From: JAUIET01 sp964352475
GTDB taxonomy: Bacteria > Pseudomonadota > Gammaproteobacteria > Pseudomonadales > JAUIET01
Reading direction: 5' to 3'
DNA: 64,000 nucleotides
Assembly: GCA_964352475.1 (NCBI GenBank)
Contig: CAYGSL010000016.1
Coordinates: 17,068-81,067 of the forward strand
Shown here: positions 9,115 through 18,661 of the stretch, one piece after another
How the letters are laid out: every line of letters starts with the position of its first letter
How positions within the stretch are numbered: the first letter of the stretch is position 1
The notes under the pieces: model-generated
The model's database searches: none
Told to the model about the DNA's origin: nothing
Seen by the model: only the letters and a program-made list of their open reading frames with translations
Translations under genes and position numbers: made by a program

Positions 9115-10404
9115 ATGATCAGAAAACTTAAAGAAGGCATCAGCGGTGAACAAGCCGCCAGTAATGACGCTGAAGTACGAGGAATTGTTGAGAATATTCT
9201 TGCTGCGATCGAGCAGCGTGGTGATGAAGCGGTTAAGGAATACGCCGCCAAATTCGATGGCTGGGACGGTGAGCCCTTGCAATTGTCGCGTGAGCAAATC
9301 GATGCTTGCTACGCGCAGTTAGACCAACAAGTTATAGACGACATCAAATTCGCGCAGGAACAAGTAGGCAACTTTGCCCGTATTCAGAAGGACGCGCTGC
9401 AAGACGTTGAAGTTGAAACACTGCCTGGTGTTGTTCTAGGGCATAAGAATATTCCGGTGAACAGTGTTGGTTGTTATGTACCCGGCGGTAAATACCCGCT
9501 GGTGGCCAGTGCGCACATGAGTGTTGTGACGGCCAAAGTGGCTGGTGTGAAACGTGTGGTGGCCTGTGCGCCGCCGTTTAAGGGGGAGGTTAACCCGGCT
9601 ACCGTTGTTGCCATGGATTTAGCGGGCGCTGATGAGATTTACAGTCTTGGTGGCGTGCAGGCCATTGGCGCGATGGCACTGGGCACGGAAACAATAGCGG
9701 GAGTTGATATGCTGGTGGGGCCTGGTAACGCCTTTGTTGCAGAAGCCAAGCGTCAGCTGTTTGGTCGAGTTGGCATCGACTTGTTTGCCGGTCCAACCGA
9801 AACCCTGGTGATTGCCGACGAAACAGTGGATGGCGAGTTATGTGCCACTGACCTATTAGGCCAGGCTGAGCACGGTCCCAACTCACCCGCAATTTTACTG
9901 ACCAATTCCGAGGCGCTTGCGAAATCCACGATGGAGCAGGTTGAGGAACAGTTGAAAACCTTGCCCACTGCCGACATTGCCGGTCAGGCCTGGCGTGAGT
10001 ACGGCCAGGTTATTCTTTGCGACACCTATGACGAAATGGTGGAAGTTGCCGACGAGATTGGCTCTGAACACGTTCAGGTAATGACGAAAGACCCGGATTA
10101 CTTCCTGAACAATATGACCAACTACGGCGCCTTGTTCCTTGGGCCAGAAACCAATGTGTCTTATGGTGATAAAGTGGTTGGCACCAATCACACGCTACCG
10201 ACAAAAAAAGCAGCAAGGTATACTGGCGGCTTGTGGGTAGGAAAATTCATAAAAACCTGTACCTATCAACGCTTGACCGAAGAAGCATCGCACCACATTG
10301 GGCAGTATTGCTCACGACTGTGCGCTGTTGAAGGTTTTGCCGGTCACCAGGCACAGGCGGATATTCGCGTGAAACGATATGGCGAAAAGCTCGGGAAAAA
10401 CTGA
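9115..10404 (+). CDS. HisD-family dehydrogenase, sulfopropanediol dehydrogenase (HpsN)-like
   Basis: A 429-residue zinc- and NAD-dependent dehydrogenase of the histidinol dehydrogenase family. The zinc and catalytic residues line up: Gln250 and His253 in 'GQAEHGPNSPA', Glu318-His319 in 'GSEHVQ', Asp352 in 'YGDKVVGTNHTLPT', and His411. 'PTKKAARYTGGLWVGKF' and the C-terminal 'ADIRVKRYG' resemble HpsN-type catabolic members more than biosynthetic HisD. No other his genes are near, and the gene overlaps a LacI regulator by 26 bases, which also argues for catabolism. It likely oxidises a primary alcohol to a carboxylate in two NAD-linked steps. The ATG at 9115 is preferred over 9091. Substrate unknown. 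Confidence 0.84.
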   Translation: MIRKLKEGISGEQAASNDAEVRGIVENILAAIEQRGDEAVKEYAAKFDGWDGEPLQLSREQIDACYAQLDQQVIDDIKFAQEQVGNFARIQKDALQDVEVETLPGVVLGHKNIPVNSVGCYVPGGKYPLVASAHMSVVTAKVAGVKRVVACAPPFKGEVNPATVVAMDLAGADEIYSLGGVQAIGAMALGTETIAGVDMLVGPGNAFVAEAKRQLFGRVGIDLFAGPTETLVIADETVDGELCATDLLGQAEHGPNSPAILLTNSEALAKSTMEQVEEQLKTLPTADIAGQAWREYGQVILCDTYDEMVEVADEIGSEHVQVMTKDPDYFLNNMTNYGALFLGPETNVSYGDKVVGTNHTLPTKKAARYTGGLWVGKFIKTCTYQRLTEEASHHIGQYCSRLCAVEGFAGHQAQADIRVKRYGEKLGKN

Positions 10405-11425
10405 TAAAACTGATCAGCCCTTTATTGGGTCTGGCCGCCGTGCCACGTCTTATGACGTTGCTCGGCTTGCCGGTGTGTCTCAATCGGCTGTGTCCCGTTG
10501 CTTTAAACCGGGGGCCAGCATATCGGCTAAAACCCGCGCCAAGGTTGAAAAAGCGGCTGCTGATCTGGGTTACCAACCCAACGCAATTGCGCGCGGGCTG
10601 ATAACACGCCGTTCAAACATTGTCGCCGTTATTATCAATGAGCTGACAAACCTTAATTATCCGGAAGTTCTTTCTCAGCTAAATCGCCGCTTGGGCGACA
10701 GGAAAGTGCATATTTTGCTGTTTACCTTAACCAGGGAAAGCAACGTTGACCCGGTGCTGGATCAGGTTTGGCAGTATCAGGTAGACGGTATCATTGCTGC
10801 CGCGCAGTTTACTGAGAAGCAGATCAAAGCGTGTGAACAGCGTGGAATTCCACTGGTATTTTATAATCGGGTGTATCCACAAAGCACGGTTTCTTCCGTG
10901 TGTTGCGATCATTCGGAAGGTGAACGGCTACTGGTAGACGGTTTGATTTCAAGTGGGCGCAAAAATTTCGTTGTGATGGGTGGGCCGGCCGACTCCTATG
11001 TAAGTACGGCTAGAACCAAGGGCGCGGTATCCAGGTTGAAGAACGCCTCGGTGAACTTGATTCAGGTGAATGGTGACTACAGTTATGAAAGTGCCTGCAA
11101 CCGCGTGCACGAAATTATGGACGCTAAAACGTTTAAGCCAGATGCGTTTGTCTGTGCCAACGACACCATGGCTATAGGTTGTGTTGATACTCTTCGCCAC
11201 GAATACGACAAGAACGTTCCTGAGCAAATTGCAGTGGTGGGCTTCGATGGCGTCAGTGCCGCGTCCTGGCTTAGCTATGACCTGACAACGGTTGTTCAAC
11301 CCGTTGAAAGAATGGTTGAGGCCGCGGTTAATATGCTGCTAGAGCGCGTGGAGGATCACGAGTTGCCGGCCGAAAAACGCCTGTTTGCTGGTCATCTTCA
11401 GCAAGGCAGTAGTGCTATTTTCTGA
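10379..11425 (+). CDS. LacI-family transcriptional regulator
   Basis: A 348-residue LacI/GalR-type repressor. The helix-turn-helix spans about residues 21-45 ('SYDVARLAGVSQSAVSRCF') and the hinge helix reads 'NAIARGLITRRS', whose Leu normally inserts at a central CpG. The rest is a periplasmic-binding-protein-like effector domain ('IVAVIINELTNLNYPEVL', 'AVVGFDGVSAASWL'). It overlaps the HisD-like gene by 26 bases and is followed by an aldolase, so it is in the operon it likely controls. It is the only LacI-family protein in the window and therefore the candidate reader of operators A-F. The effector is unknown. Confidence 0.94.
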   Translation: MAKSSGKTDKTDQPFIGSGRRATSYDVARLAGVSQSAVSRCFKPGASISAKTRAKVEKAAADLGYQPNAIARGLITRRSNIVAVIINELTNLNYPEVLSQLNRRLGDRKVHILLFTLTRESNVDPVLDQVWQYQVDGIIAAAQFTEKQIKACEQRGIPLVFYNRVYPQSTVSSVCCDHSEGERLLVDGLISSGRKNFVVMGGPADSYVSTARTKGAVSRLKNASVNLIQVNGDYSYESACNRVHEIMDAKTFKPDAFVCANDTMAIGCVDTLRHEYDKNVPEQIAVVGFDGVSAASWLSYDLTTVVQPVERMVEAAVNMLLERVEDHELPAEKRLFAGHLQQGSSAIF

Positions 11426-11446
11426 TTTTTGTGTGGGTAACTCTGA

Positions 11447-12211
11447 ATGAGTAATTTCCGACAGCGTTTACTAGCCGGTGAACGCCTTATTGGTAGCTTT
11501 GTTAAAACGCCTTCGATGATGATCGCTGAAGTATTGGCGCAAACCGAGCTGGACGTTTTGTGCATTGATGCCGAGCATTCCCCATTTGATCGCAAAGATA
11601 TTGATGCCAGTTTGCTGGCCTATCGCTCTGCGAGCAAACCTGCTCTGGTGCGCGTGCCGAGTGCGCAGCCGCACTTAATCCTGAACGCACTTGATTGCGG
11701 TGCTACCGGCATTGTAGTACCACATGTAGACAGCGTTGAAAAAGCGCAAGCCTGCGCCAGTGCCGCCCGGTTTGGAGATGGTGGGCGTGGCTACGCAGGA
11801 TCAACGCGTGCCGCGGAGTATGGCGGTAATTCAGTCGCGACTAACCTGGAGAACAATCGAGAGAATACGACTGTTATTGCCCAGATCGAAGATCTTCCCG
11901 CGTTGGATTGCATAGACGGAATAGCGGCAGTGGAGGGCGTAGATTGTCTTTTTATAGGCACCATGGATTTAACCGTAGCGCTTGGCGCCAGCCAGGCAAA
12001 AGACCCTCGAGTGATAAAAGCAACAGAAAAGATTTGCCTTGCCGCTGAACAAGCAGACCGGCGCACGGGTATTTTCGTCCCCAGCGTTGATGACATACCA
12101 TTCTGGCTGGAACGCGGAGTGAGCTTCTTTCTAATGTCATCCGACCACGCATTTATCAAGCAAGGTGCCGCTGCGCTAGTAAATAACTGTAAAACAGCAT
12201 TTGCCAGCTAA
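11447..12211 (+). CDS. HpcH/HpaI family aldolase
   Basis: A 254-residue class II metal-dependent aldolase. 'CIDAEHSPFDR' near residue 42 carries the conserved Asp-Glu-His region, 'GATGIVVPHVDS' the metal-site strand, and 'RGYAGSTRAAEYG' the family glycine-rich loop. Members such as HpcH, GarL and RhmA split 4-hydroxy-2-oxo acids into pyruvate and an aldehyde. It sits 21 bases after the LacI gene, completing the plus-strand operon with the HisD-like dehydrogenase. Likely a late ring- or chain-cleavage step in the pathway; exact substrate cannot be told. Confidence 0.9.
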   Translation: MSNFRQRLLAGERLIGSFVKTPSMMIAEVLAQTELDVLCIDAEHSPFDRKDIDASLLAYRSASKPALVRVPSAQPHLILNALDCGATGIVVPHVDSVEKAQACASAARFGDGGRGYAGSTRAAEYGGNSVATNLENNRENTTVIAQIEDLPALDCIDGIAAVEGVDCLFIGTMDLTVALGASQAKDPRVIKATEKICLAAEQADRRTGIFVPSVDDIPFWLERGVSFFLMSSDHAFIKQGAAALVNNCKTAFAS

Positions 12212-12220
12212 GCAGTGATA

Positions 12221-14287
12221 CTAGTTCGCTGCATTGTTTTCAGATTGCGGCCGGTATTTCTCAAACCAAGCAAGAATATTGTCGATCTTGGCGATCAGGT
12301 TAGAAGGGCGCGCCGCGATGCTATGAGATGACTCCGGTACTCGCATTAGAGCGCTGTCTACATTTTGCAGTTTTAGCGCTATATAGTACTGCTCCGATTC
12401 GGAAATAGGTGTGCGATAGTCCGCCTCGCCTGTCAGTAGCATGGTAGGTGTTTTGACATTACCCACCAATGACAAGGGCGAACGACGCCAATATTCTTCT
12501 TGTAGTTCCCACGGAAAACCCTTGAACCAATAGCGAGAGAAGTAATTGACAGCGTCTGCTGTTAGCACAAAGCTGGTCATGTTGATGACCGGCTTTGCAA
12601 CCACAGCGGCGGCAAATCGATTGGTTTTGCCAATAATCCAGGCTGACAAAACACCGCCACCGGAACCACCGGTCACAAACAACTGTTGTTCATCCACAAT
12701 GCCTTTGGCTACTACTGCATCAACACCTGACATCAAATCATCGTAGTCATTGCCTGGGTAGGCGTAGTTGATCAGGCTCGCAAACTCTTCGCCATAGCTG
12801 GAGCTGCCGCGGGGGTTTGCATAAAGTACCACGTAACCTTCAGCGGCATAGCGCTGCACCTCGGCACTAAAATTCGGGCCGTAGGCTGCGTACGGCCCTC
12901 CATGAATTTCAAGAATAAACGGGTACTTGTTTGCCGGATCGAAATTTGGCGGAGTGGCTAACCAGCCCTGTATGTCGCGTTGATCATGCGACGATTTCCA
13001 ACTTAATGCTTCTACGTTCGCCAGTTTTTTATGTGCAAACAATTCATTATTCAAATGGGTCAGTCGTTTCACCGAATTTCGCCTGCCACTGGCCAGATCA
13101 GCGGGGTGTGAGGGCGAATTTAAAGTGAAAGCATACTGGCCGTCATTAGCGACTGTATAACTGCCACTCGTGTACGGTCTGCCAAGCGTAGTTCCGCCAA
13201 GTTGAGAGGCGTGTTCGGTAATCGCACCACTAAGGTTACTGGAGGCAAGTTTGCCAACGCCTTGATCATCGTATTGAAAGAAAATGCGATTGTTGCCTGC
13301 CCAACGGGGCGACTGTACGGAACGGTCCAGGGAGCCGCTTAAGGATCTGTTCCCGGTGCCATCGATATTCATCACATACAAGTTCGTGATCTGATGGCCA
13401 AGGTTTTTATCATCGTAGCCAACAAATGCAATCCGCTTGCCATCGGGTGAAACTTGGGCGTCGACATCGGGGCCGTCTCTGTCGGTCAGTTGAGTGAGCG
13501 CACCGCTGCTAATGCTCGCAATAAACAGGTTTTCATCTCTGGGGTGATATTCCCAGTCATCGCGTCGGTTTGCGGAAAATACAATCTGCTTGCTGTCGGG
13601 TGTCCAGGACAGCGGCCCGTTGTGATTAAAGTTGCCATTGCTAATTTGTCTGGGTGCGCCACCGTCGGCAGGAATGATGAACACATGTTCATGGCCTGCT
13701 TCAAGAAACCCTGCACCATCAGCTCTATACACCAATGAATCAATCAACTTCACAGGAGGAGCCCATTTAGCTCCTTCGGGCTTTTTTGGAGCCTCGGCAA
13801 GCGGTTTTTTACTGGCTGGCACCCGCATAGTGAAAGCCAGCCATTGCCCATCGGGCGACCAGCTTATATTGGAAGGCGAATCGCTTAAATTGCTCAGCAA
13901 GGCTGTCTGCCCGGTATCCATCCAGCGCACATAAATCTGCGCGCTGCCTTCTTTTGACGACACAAAGGCCAGGCGATCGGCACTGGGCGACCACCGAGGT
14001 GACGAGTAGCTGTCGCGCCCTGAATTCAAAGGCCTGTGGCGCTGGCCATCGGTTTCAATGGTCCACAAGTTGCCACGCGCCGTATCAGTCATGATGTCCA
14101 TGCTGGTGCGCACATAAACGATGTCTCGTCCATTTGGCGAGATACGAGGGTCGCGTGCATATTCGAGATTGAAAATATCCGAAGCCGAAAAGTGATCTTG
14201 CTGGGCGTTCAATTTTTCATCGGCCTGCGCTGGTAATACACTTAACGCGGCAAAAGCTGATAAACAAAACGAAGCAAATAGTTTCAT
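12221..14287 (-). CDS. secreted S9 family peptidase (acylaminoacyl-peptidase/prolyl oligopeptidase type)
   Basis: A 688-residue exported serine peptidase. Residues 1-21 (MKLFASF...LPAQA) are a signal peptide, which fixes the start at 14287 rather than the longer ORF to 14344. An N-terminal beta-propeller with several 'SPDGK/SPDSK' repeats precedes the alpha/beta-hydrolase domain with nucleophile Ser542 in GGSGGG, Asp in 'GEADYRTP' and His in 'ESSHSI'. It should trim oligopeptides in the periplasm. It is divergent from the DUF5916 gene, sharing an 80-base promoter space, and ends nine bases from the aldolase stop. Confidence 0.93.
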   Translation of the reverse strand: MKLFASFCLSAFAALSVLPAQADEKLNAQQDHFSASDIFNLEYARDPRISPNGRDIVYVRTSMDIMTDTARGNLWTIETDGQRHRPLNSGRDSYSSPRWSPSADRLAFVSSKEGSAQIYVRWMDTGQTALLSNLSDSPSNISWSPDGQWLAFTMRVPASKKPLAEAPKKPEGAKWAPPVKLIDSLVYRADGAGFLEAGHEHVFIIPADGGAPRQISNGNFNHNGPLSWTPDSKQIVFSANRRDDWEYHPRDENLFIASISSGALTQLTDRDGPDVDAQVSPDGKRIAFVGYDDKNLGHQITNLYVMNIDGTGNRSLSGSLDRSVQSPRWAGNNRIFFQYDDQGVGKLASSNLSGAITEHASQLGGTTLGRPYTSGSYTVANDGQYAFTLNSPSHPADLASGRRNSVKRLTHLNNELFAHKKLANVEALSWKSSHDQRDIQGWLATPPNFDPANKYPFILEIHGGPYAAYGPNFSAEVQRYAAEGYVVLYANPRGSSSYGEEFASLINYAYPGNDYDDLMSGVDAVVAKGIVDEQQLFVTGGSGGGVLSAWIIGKTNRFAAAVVAKPVINMTSFVLTADAVNYFSRYWFKGFPWELQEEYWRRSPLSLVGNVKTPTMLLTGEADYRTPISESEQYYIALKLQNVDSALMRVPESSHSIAARPSNLIAKIDNILAWFEKYRPQSENNAAN

Positions 14288-14367
14288 GGTGAATTCCTTA
14301 TGAGAACGGCCATTATATACTTGTTCCATGACTCTCTGGCTCAATGTAAGTCGTCAGCTGTTAGAAT

Positions 14368-16563
14368 ATGTGCATGAGTTGCTATAAGTGTTTCCTTCGT
14401 TCTTTTTCTACCTTGGGCTTTCTGTTTGTAGCATTGTTGCTGTCTAATCAGGCTGCTGCGCAAGCTCCTGTTGCAATCGCGCATGAATTGAACGTCAAGC
14501 CCACCATCGATGGCAAGGTCGGCAACGACGAGGCCTGGGATGATGTTGTTGCTGCCACAGGCTTTTGGCAATCACGGCCGAACGAAGGTGAGCCTGCCTC
14601 GCAGAAAACCGATGTTTTTATAGGCTTCACCGAGGATACTCTATACATTGCCGCCGTTCTTCACGACGACGATCCCGCCAGCATTATTATCTCCGACAGT
14701 AGACGTGACGCAGACCTGGATGAAACCGACAGCTTCCAAGTTATCTTGGATGGTTTCAAAGATGGCCAGAATGGTTTTGTGTTCGGCACCAATCCCGCAG
14801 GTATTCAGTACGACGGCCAGGTAAACAACGAAGGCGACGGTGATTCCTTGCTGGGCGCCGCCGGGTTCAACCTGGATTGGAACACCAGTTGGGAAGTGGC
14901 GACTCAGATTGGGGAAAACGGCTGGAGCCTGGAAATGGCCATTCCCTTCAAATCTCTGCGCTACGGCGGAAGTAATTCAGACGTCTGGGGTATTAATTTT
15001 CAACGCAACATTCGGCGCAACAAAGAGGAGGCTTTCTGGGCGGCGCTGGACCGCCAGCACAGTATTTTTAGAGTGTCTGATGCAGGCAGTCTGCAGGGGA
15101 TCAAGGCACCCGCCCAAAGAAACCTCAAGCTCACACCGTATGTGCTTGGCAAAGCCAGAGAAGGCTCGGAAATTGACGGCTCTGACTTCGATAATGAAGT
15201 TGGAATAGATCTCAAGTATTCGGTAACACCCAGCCTCACGCTTGATGCCACCTACAACACAGACTTCGCACAAGTGGAGGTGGATGATGTTGTGGTGAAC
15301 CTGGACCGATTCAGTGTGTTCATACCTGAAAAGCGACCTTTCTTTCTTGAAAATGCCGGTTTGTTTGCGGTGGGTAGCCCGCAGAGTGTTGAACTGTTTT
15401 TCAGCCGCCGTATTGGCATCAGTGATACAGGTCTTGCAACACCCATAGAAGGGGGGCTGCGGCTTTCCGGCAAAGTGGGTGACAGCACCAATATTGGTTT
15501 ACTGCATATGCGCAGCGAAGCGGTTGATGGCGTTGCCCCTCAGAACGACTATTCTGTAGCGCGAATCAGTCAGGAACTGCCAAGTCGTTCTTCAGTGGGT
15601 GCGATCGTTGTTCAGCGCGAAGGCGAGGGCAGCGATGATGTAAACCGAACCTTTGGTGTTGATGGCCGCTGGGGTATTGGTGACAACCTGCAGTTATCGA
15701 GCTACCTGGCAAAAACAGAAACCAACGGACTCGATGGTAAAGATCACGCACTGCGCGTGCGCGCCGATTACAGCTCTGAGAATTGGCGCAATATTCTGTC
15801 TTACTCCGAGGTAGGCGAAGACTTTAATCCGGAAGTTGGGTTTGTTTCCCGGCGCAATTATCGACGTTGGGACGGTCTTTTATTTAGATACTACCGGCCG
15901 AAGGATTTTTGGGGCTTGCAGGAATTGCGACCGCATATTTCATACCGGGGTTTCTGGGGTTTTGACGGCGAAAAGCAATCCAGTCGTTGGCACGTAGACA
16001 ATCATTGGGAATTTAAGACGGGTTTAGAAGTGCACACCGGCGTTAATTTCACTTATGAAAACGTAAGAAACGCCTTTGATATTGTGCCTGGATTTACCGT
16101 TCCAGTGGGTGAGTACGACAACGAAGAGCTGCAGTTTGTATTCTTCACCAACCAGGGCGCACCACTGAGTTTTGAAATTGAAGCCGTTGCTGGCGGCTTC
16201 TTCAGTGGTGACAGAGTAACCCTGCAACCCGAGATCAACTACCGAATAGGCGACAATTTCAATGCCGAGCTTGAATGGAATTACAACCGAATAGATCTCG
16301 GCGGTCCGGAAGGTGAAGTTGAGATCAACGTGGGTAGCCTAAGACTAGCGTATTCGTTTACACCAAAAATGTCCTTGGAGGGCTTGTTCCAATACGATGA
16401 TCGCAGTGACTCTACGGCGGTTAACCTGCGCTTTGCCTGGCTGCAATCAGCGAACGCTGGCTTGTATGTGGTGTATAACGAACTAAAACAAGACGAATTT
16501 GGTTTTGAACGTGACCAGCGTGAGCTGATTCTTAAGTTCAGCTATATATTTGATGTGTTGTGA
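14368..16563 (+). CDS. CBM9-like plus DUF5916 outer-membrane-type protein
   Basis: A 731-residue exported protein. An N-terminal signal segment ends near 'NQAAAQAPVA' (about residue 32). Residues 40-220 resemble the carbohydrate-binding CBM9-like fold with 'PTIDGKVGNDEAWDD' at its start, and the rest matches DUF5916, rich in alternating hydrophobic/aromatic strands and ending in 'LILKFSYIFDVL', as expected for a beta-barrel. Function of the family is unknown; homologues often sit beside peptidases or TonB receptors. Here it is divergent from a secreted S9 peptidase. The ATG at 14368 is used; 14374 is equally possible. Confidence 0.8.
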   Translation: MCMSCYKCFLRSFSTLGFLFVALLLSNQAAAQAPVAIAHELNVKPTIDGKVGNDEAWDDVVAATGFWQSRPNEGEPASQKTDVFIGFTEDTLYIAAVLHDDDPASIIISDSRRDADLDETDSFQVILDGFKDGQNGFVFGTNPAGIQYDGQVNNEGDGDSLLGAAGFNLDWNTSWEVATQIGENGWSLEMAIPFKSLRYGGSNSDVWGINFQRNIRRNKEEAFWAALDRQHSIFRVSDAGSLQGIKAPAQRNLKLTPYVLGKAREGSEIDGSDFDNEVGIDLKYSVTPSLTLDATYNTDFAQVEVDDVVVNLDRFSVFIPEKRPFFLENAGLFAVGSPQSVELFFSRRIGISDTGLATPIEGGLRLSGKVGDSTNIGLLHMRSEAVDGVAPQNDYSVARISQELPSRSSVGAIVVQREGEGSDDVNRTFGVDGRWGIGDNLQLSSYLAKTETNGLDGKDHALRVRADYSSENWRNILSYSEVGEDFNPEVGFVSRRNYRRWDGLLFRYYRPKDFWGLQELRPHISYRGFWGFDGEKQSSRWHVDNHWEFKTGLEVHTGVNFTYENVRNAFDIVPGFTVPVGEYDNEELQFVFFTNQGAPLSFEIEAVAGGFFSGDRVTLQPEINYRIGDNFNAELEWNYNRIDLGGPEGEVEINVGSLRLAYSFTPKMSLEGLFQYDDRSDSTAVNLRFAWLQSANAGLYVVYNELKQDEFGFERDQRELILKFSYIFDVL

Positions 16564-16640
16564 ATAGCCTATAGAGGCGTGCTGCCTATGATGAGCGCAC
16601 ACTCATTCTGGGGGACTGAACAGACTATGGAACGAGTGAC

Positions 16641-17528
16641 ATGAGCAAAACAGACACCGCGGAAAGCGTAACAGAAGGCTTGGACCTAAGCGACAAGACT
16701 ATTCTTATTACCGGCGTCAACTCCGGCATTGGTATGGAAAGTATGCGCGTTCTGGCCGATCGCGGCGCTAAAGTGATTGGGGCGGCTCGCACTCTAGAAA
16801 AGGCTGGCAAGGCGTGCATGGAAGCTGGTGGAGATACGTCACCACTTGCTTGCGAGCTAAGTGATCTTGCTTCCGTTGCGGCGGCTGCCGATCAGGTACT
16901 GGCTGAGCACGATAAGCTAGACGTTCTGCTGTGCAACGCAGGCATTATGGCCTTACCAGAATTAAACCAGGCCCATGAACTTGAATTGCAGTTTCTCTGC
17001 AATCATATCGGTCACTTCTTGTTGATAAAAAAACTGCTGCCACTGCTGCGCAATGCAGAACAAGGTCGAATTGTTCTGGTCTCCAGCGATGGTCATAAGC
17101 TCACCGTTAAAGGCGGCATAGACTTTGACAATCTGAACGGCGAAAAAGGCTACAACGACTGGAAATTCTACGGTCAGTCCAAGCTGGCCAATATTCTTAC
17201 TGCAGTAGCGTTGAAAAATGAGTTGGCTGGCACAAACGTTACTGCGAATGCGCTTCATCCTGGTGTGATCAAAACCAATTTGTCGCGCAATATGGGAGGA
17301 TTACTGAGTAAGTTAATTGGGCTGTTTGCAGGCTTTGTTGAGAAGACGGTAGGGCAGGGTGCTGCTACTCAGGTTTATCTGGCAGCGCATCCCGACGCTG
17401 CCCAATACAATGGCAAGTACTTTGCCGACGTAGAACTTAAGGCGCCGACTAAATTTGGCGAAGATGAAGCCTTGGCTCAGCGATTGTGGGATGTGTCCAA
17501 CGATATAGTTGCCGATTATATGAGTTAG
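16641..17528 (+). CDS. short-chain dehydrogenase, retinol dehydrogenase-like
   Basis: A 295-residue SDR. It has 'TGVNSGIGMES' near residue 26, 'LLCNAGIMALP', the Ser in 'VLVSSDGHK', and YGQSK as the catalytic Tyr-Lys pair. The long C-terminal part after 'ALHPGVIKTNL' is typical of the RDH/WWOX-like SDR group. It ends in a four-base overlap with the convergent SnoaL-like gene. It may act on a ketone or alcohol in the neighbouring pathway, but there is no direct sign of co-regulation. Confidence 0.9.
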   Translation: MSKTDTAESVTEGLDLSDKTILITGVNSGIGMESMRVLADRGAKVIGAARTLEKAGKACMEAGGDTSPLACELSDLASVAAAADQVLAEHDKLDVLLCNAGIMALPELNQAHELELQFLCNHIGHFLLIKKLLPLLRNAEQGRIVLVSSDGHKLTVKGGIDFDNLNGEKGYNDWKFYGQSKLANILTAVALKNELAGTNVTANALHPGVIKTNLSRNMGGLLSKLIGLFAGFVEKTVGQGAATQVYLAAHPDAAQYNGKYFADVELKAPTKFGEDEALAQRLWDVSNDIVADYMS

Positions 17529-18562
17529 TGTTGCTGCGCTATCTGTTTGTGCATCTGCTCAAACAAATCGATGCCAAACTGACGGTAGAGATGGATCATA
17601 TCGACAAACACCCAGTTTTCGATGTACACCTGACCTTCACGCTTCCACCAGTCCAATCCATTAAATTTAATGGTGTTACCCGTAGCCGGGCAGTCCTGAT
17701 ATGGCCCGGTATGCGTGGCAACTACGCCAGCCCAGCCGGGCGCACCTGAATAGGCACCCTCCGCAATAAGTGCGTCCAGATCTTGAACCGCTCGATCCGG
17801 GAAGGCAACTAGCCAAGGCTGCTGGTGATTAGCTTCAAATTCCTTAAAGCTCAGGCATCCACCAATGCCACCAGGCCCATACCACTGCACGTCAGGGTGA
17901 AAGTAATCTGCCATGCCCATGCTACCGAGATCATCCTGATCAAAGTTGTTCAGACCGTCGTAGATGAATTCACGAATATGCCTCAGGCTCTCGGTTGACT
18001 CTGCCACATCCTGAACACCTAACAACATGCCATCGCCGGCCGCCGGTGGCGGATAAATTCCATCAACACCTCTGCGATTGGGGAACAATTCAATACCTGC
18101 CTGTTGAATCAAATCAACATAGTCCAGCAAGCAATACGCCTCTACAATCTGGCCAGCGTCCAGACAATAAAAATCACCCCAACGAATTTTCACAGCCTCA
18201 CCAGTAGCAGGAATACCGAGATAGTCTTTATTGAACTTCCCGTGCAGGTAGCCAGTACCAGACACCCACATACGTCCGTCTTTGGAAATATCCCCATCAA
18301 TTCGGCCGTTAGATTCTCCGCTCACAAACATGTGGGTTTCACGCGCTAGACCTTCAAATGAATCTAACAGCGGCCGCCAATACTTCTTAAACACCGCATC
18401 CACGCCATTAAGCTGATTGAGAGGGTCCGGTCCATTCCATACAATGCCAGGCGCCATCGCCGCCTCGTGCGCACGTTGCGCTCCGCCCGCATCAGAACTG
18501 TCCAACGACTGCCAGAAATCCCACACCACAGCCTTATTTGCTTGATTTAATTCACTTTTCAC
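17525..18562 (-). CDS. tandem SnoaL-like (NTF2-fold) protein
   Basis: A 345-residue protein with two SnoaL/NTF2-like domains, about residues 5-165 and 190-335. Each ends with a similar run ('CLLDYVDLIQQAGIELFP' and 'WVFVDMIHLYRQFGIDLF'), indicating internal duplication. SnoaL-type folds catalyse aldol cyclisation, hydrolysis or isomerisation of cyclic ketones, or simply bind ligands; the reaction here is unknown. It is paralogous in layout to the protein at 28620-29615. It is divergent from a single-domain SnoaL gene, with operator B in the 99-base gap. Confidence 0.82.
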   Translation of the reverse strand: MKSELNQANKAVVWDFWQSLDSSDAGGAQRAHEAAMAPGIVWNGPDPLNQLNGVDAVFKKYWRPLLDSFEGLARETHMFVSGESNGRIDGDISKDGRMWVSGTGYLHGKFNKDYLGIPATGEAVKIRWGDFYCLDAGQIVEAYCLLDYVDLIQQAGIELFPNRRGVDGIYPPPAAGDGMLLGVQDVAESTESLRHIREFIYDGLNNFDQDDLGSMGMADYFHPDVQWYGPGGIGGCLSFKEFEANHQQPWLVAFPDRAVQDLDALIAEGAYSGAPGWAGVVATHTGPYQDCPATGNTIKFNGLDWWKREGQVYIENWVFVDMIHLYRQFGIDLFEQMHKQIAQQH

Positions 18563-18630
18563 TGATTCTACTGCCTTGAATACGGATTATTCGCTGCCAG
18601 TAGGCAGCAAAGTAGAAAAGAGTTACACTG

Positions 18631-18649
18631 TTTGCATTCGAAGTCAATA
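18631..18649. promoter_or_regulatory. operator B, shared dyad motif
   Basis: TTTGCATTCGAAGTCAATA in the divergent gap between two SnoaL-like genes. Its 16-base core TTGCATTCGAAGTCAA is identical to that of operator A about 9.6 kb away. It ends 13 bases before the ATG at 18662 and lies 69 bases upstream of the minus-strand start at 18562. This position suits repression of the plus-strand gene. Confidence 0.7.
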
Positions 18650-18661
18650 CTACGTAAAAAC

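Noticed and set aside
8996..9297. Minus-strand ORF over the HisD-like start and operator A
   Set aside because: It overlaps the operator and the strongly supported dehydrogenase gene, with no recognisable domain.
9115..10404. Biosynthetic histidinol dehydrogenase (hisD)
   Set aside because: No other histidine genes nearby, a LacI regulator in the operon, and HpsN-like segments make the catabolic call better.
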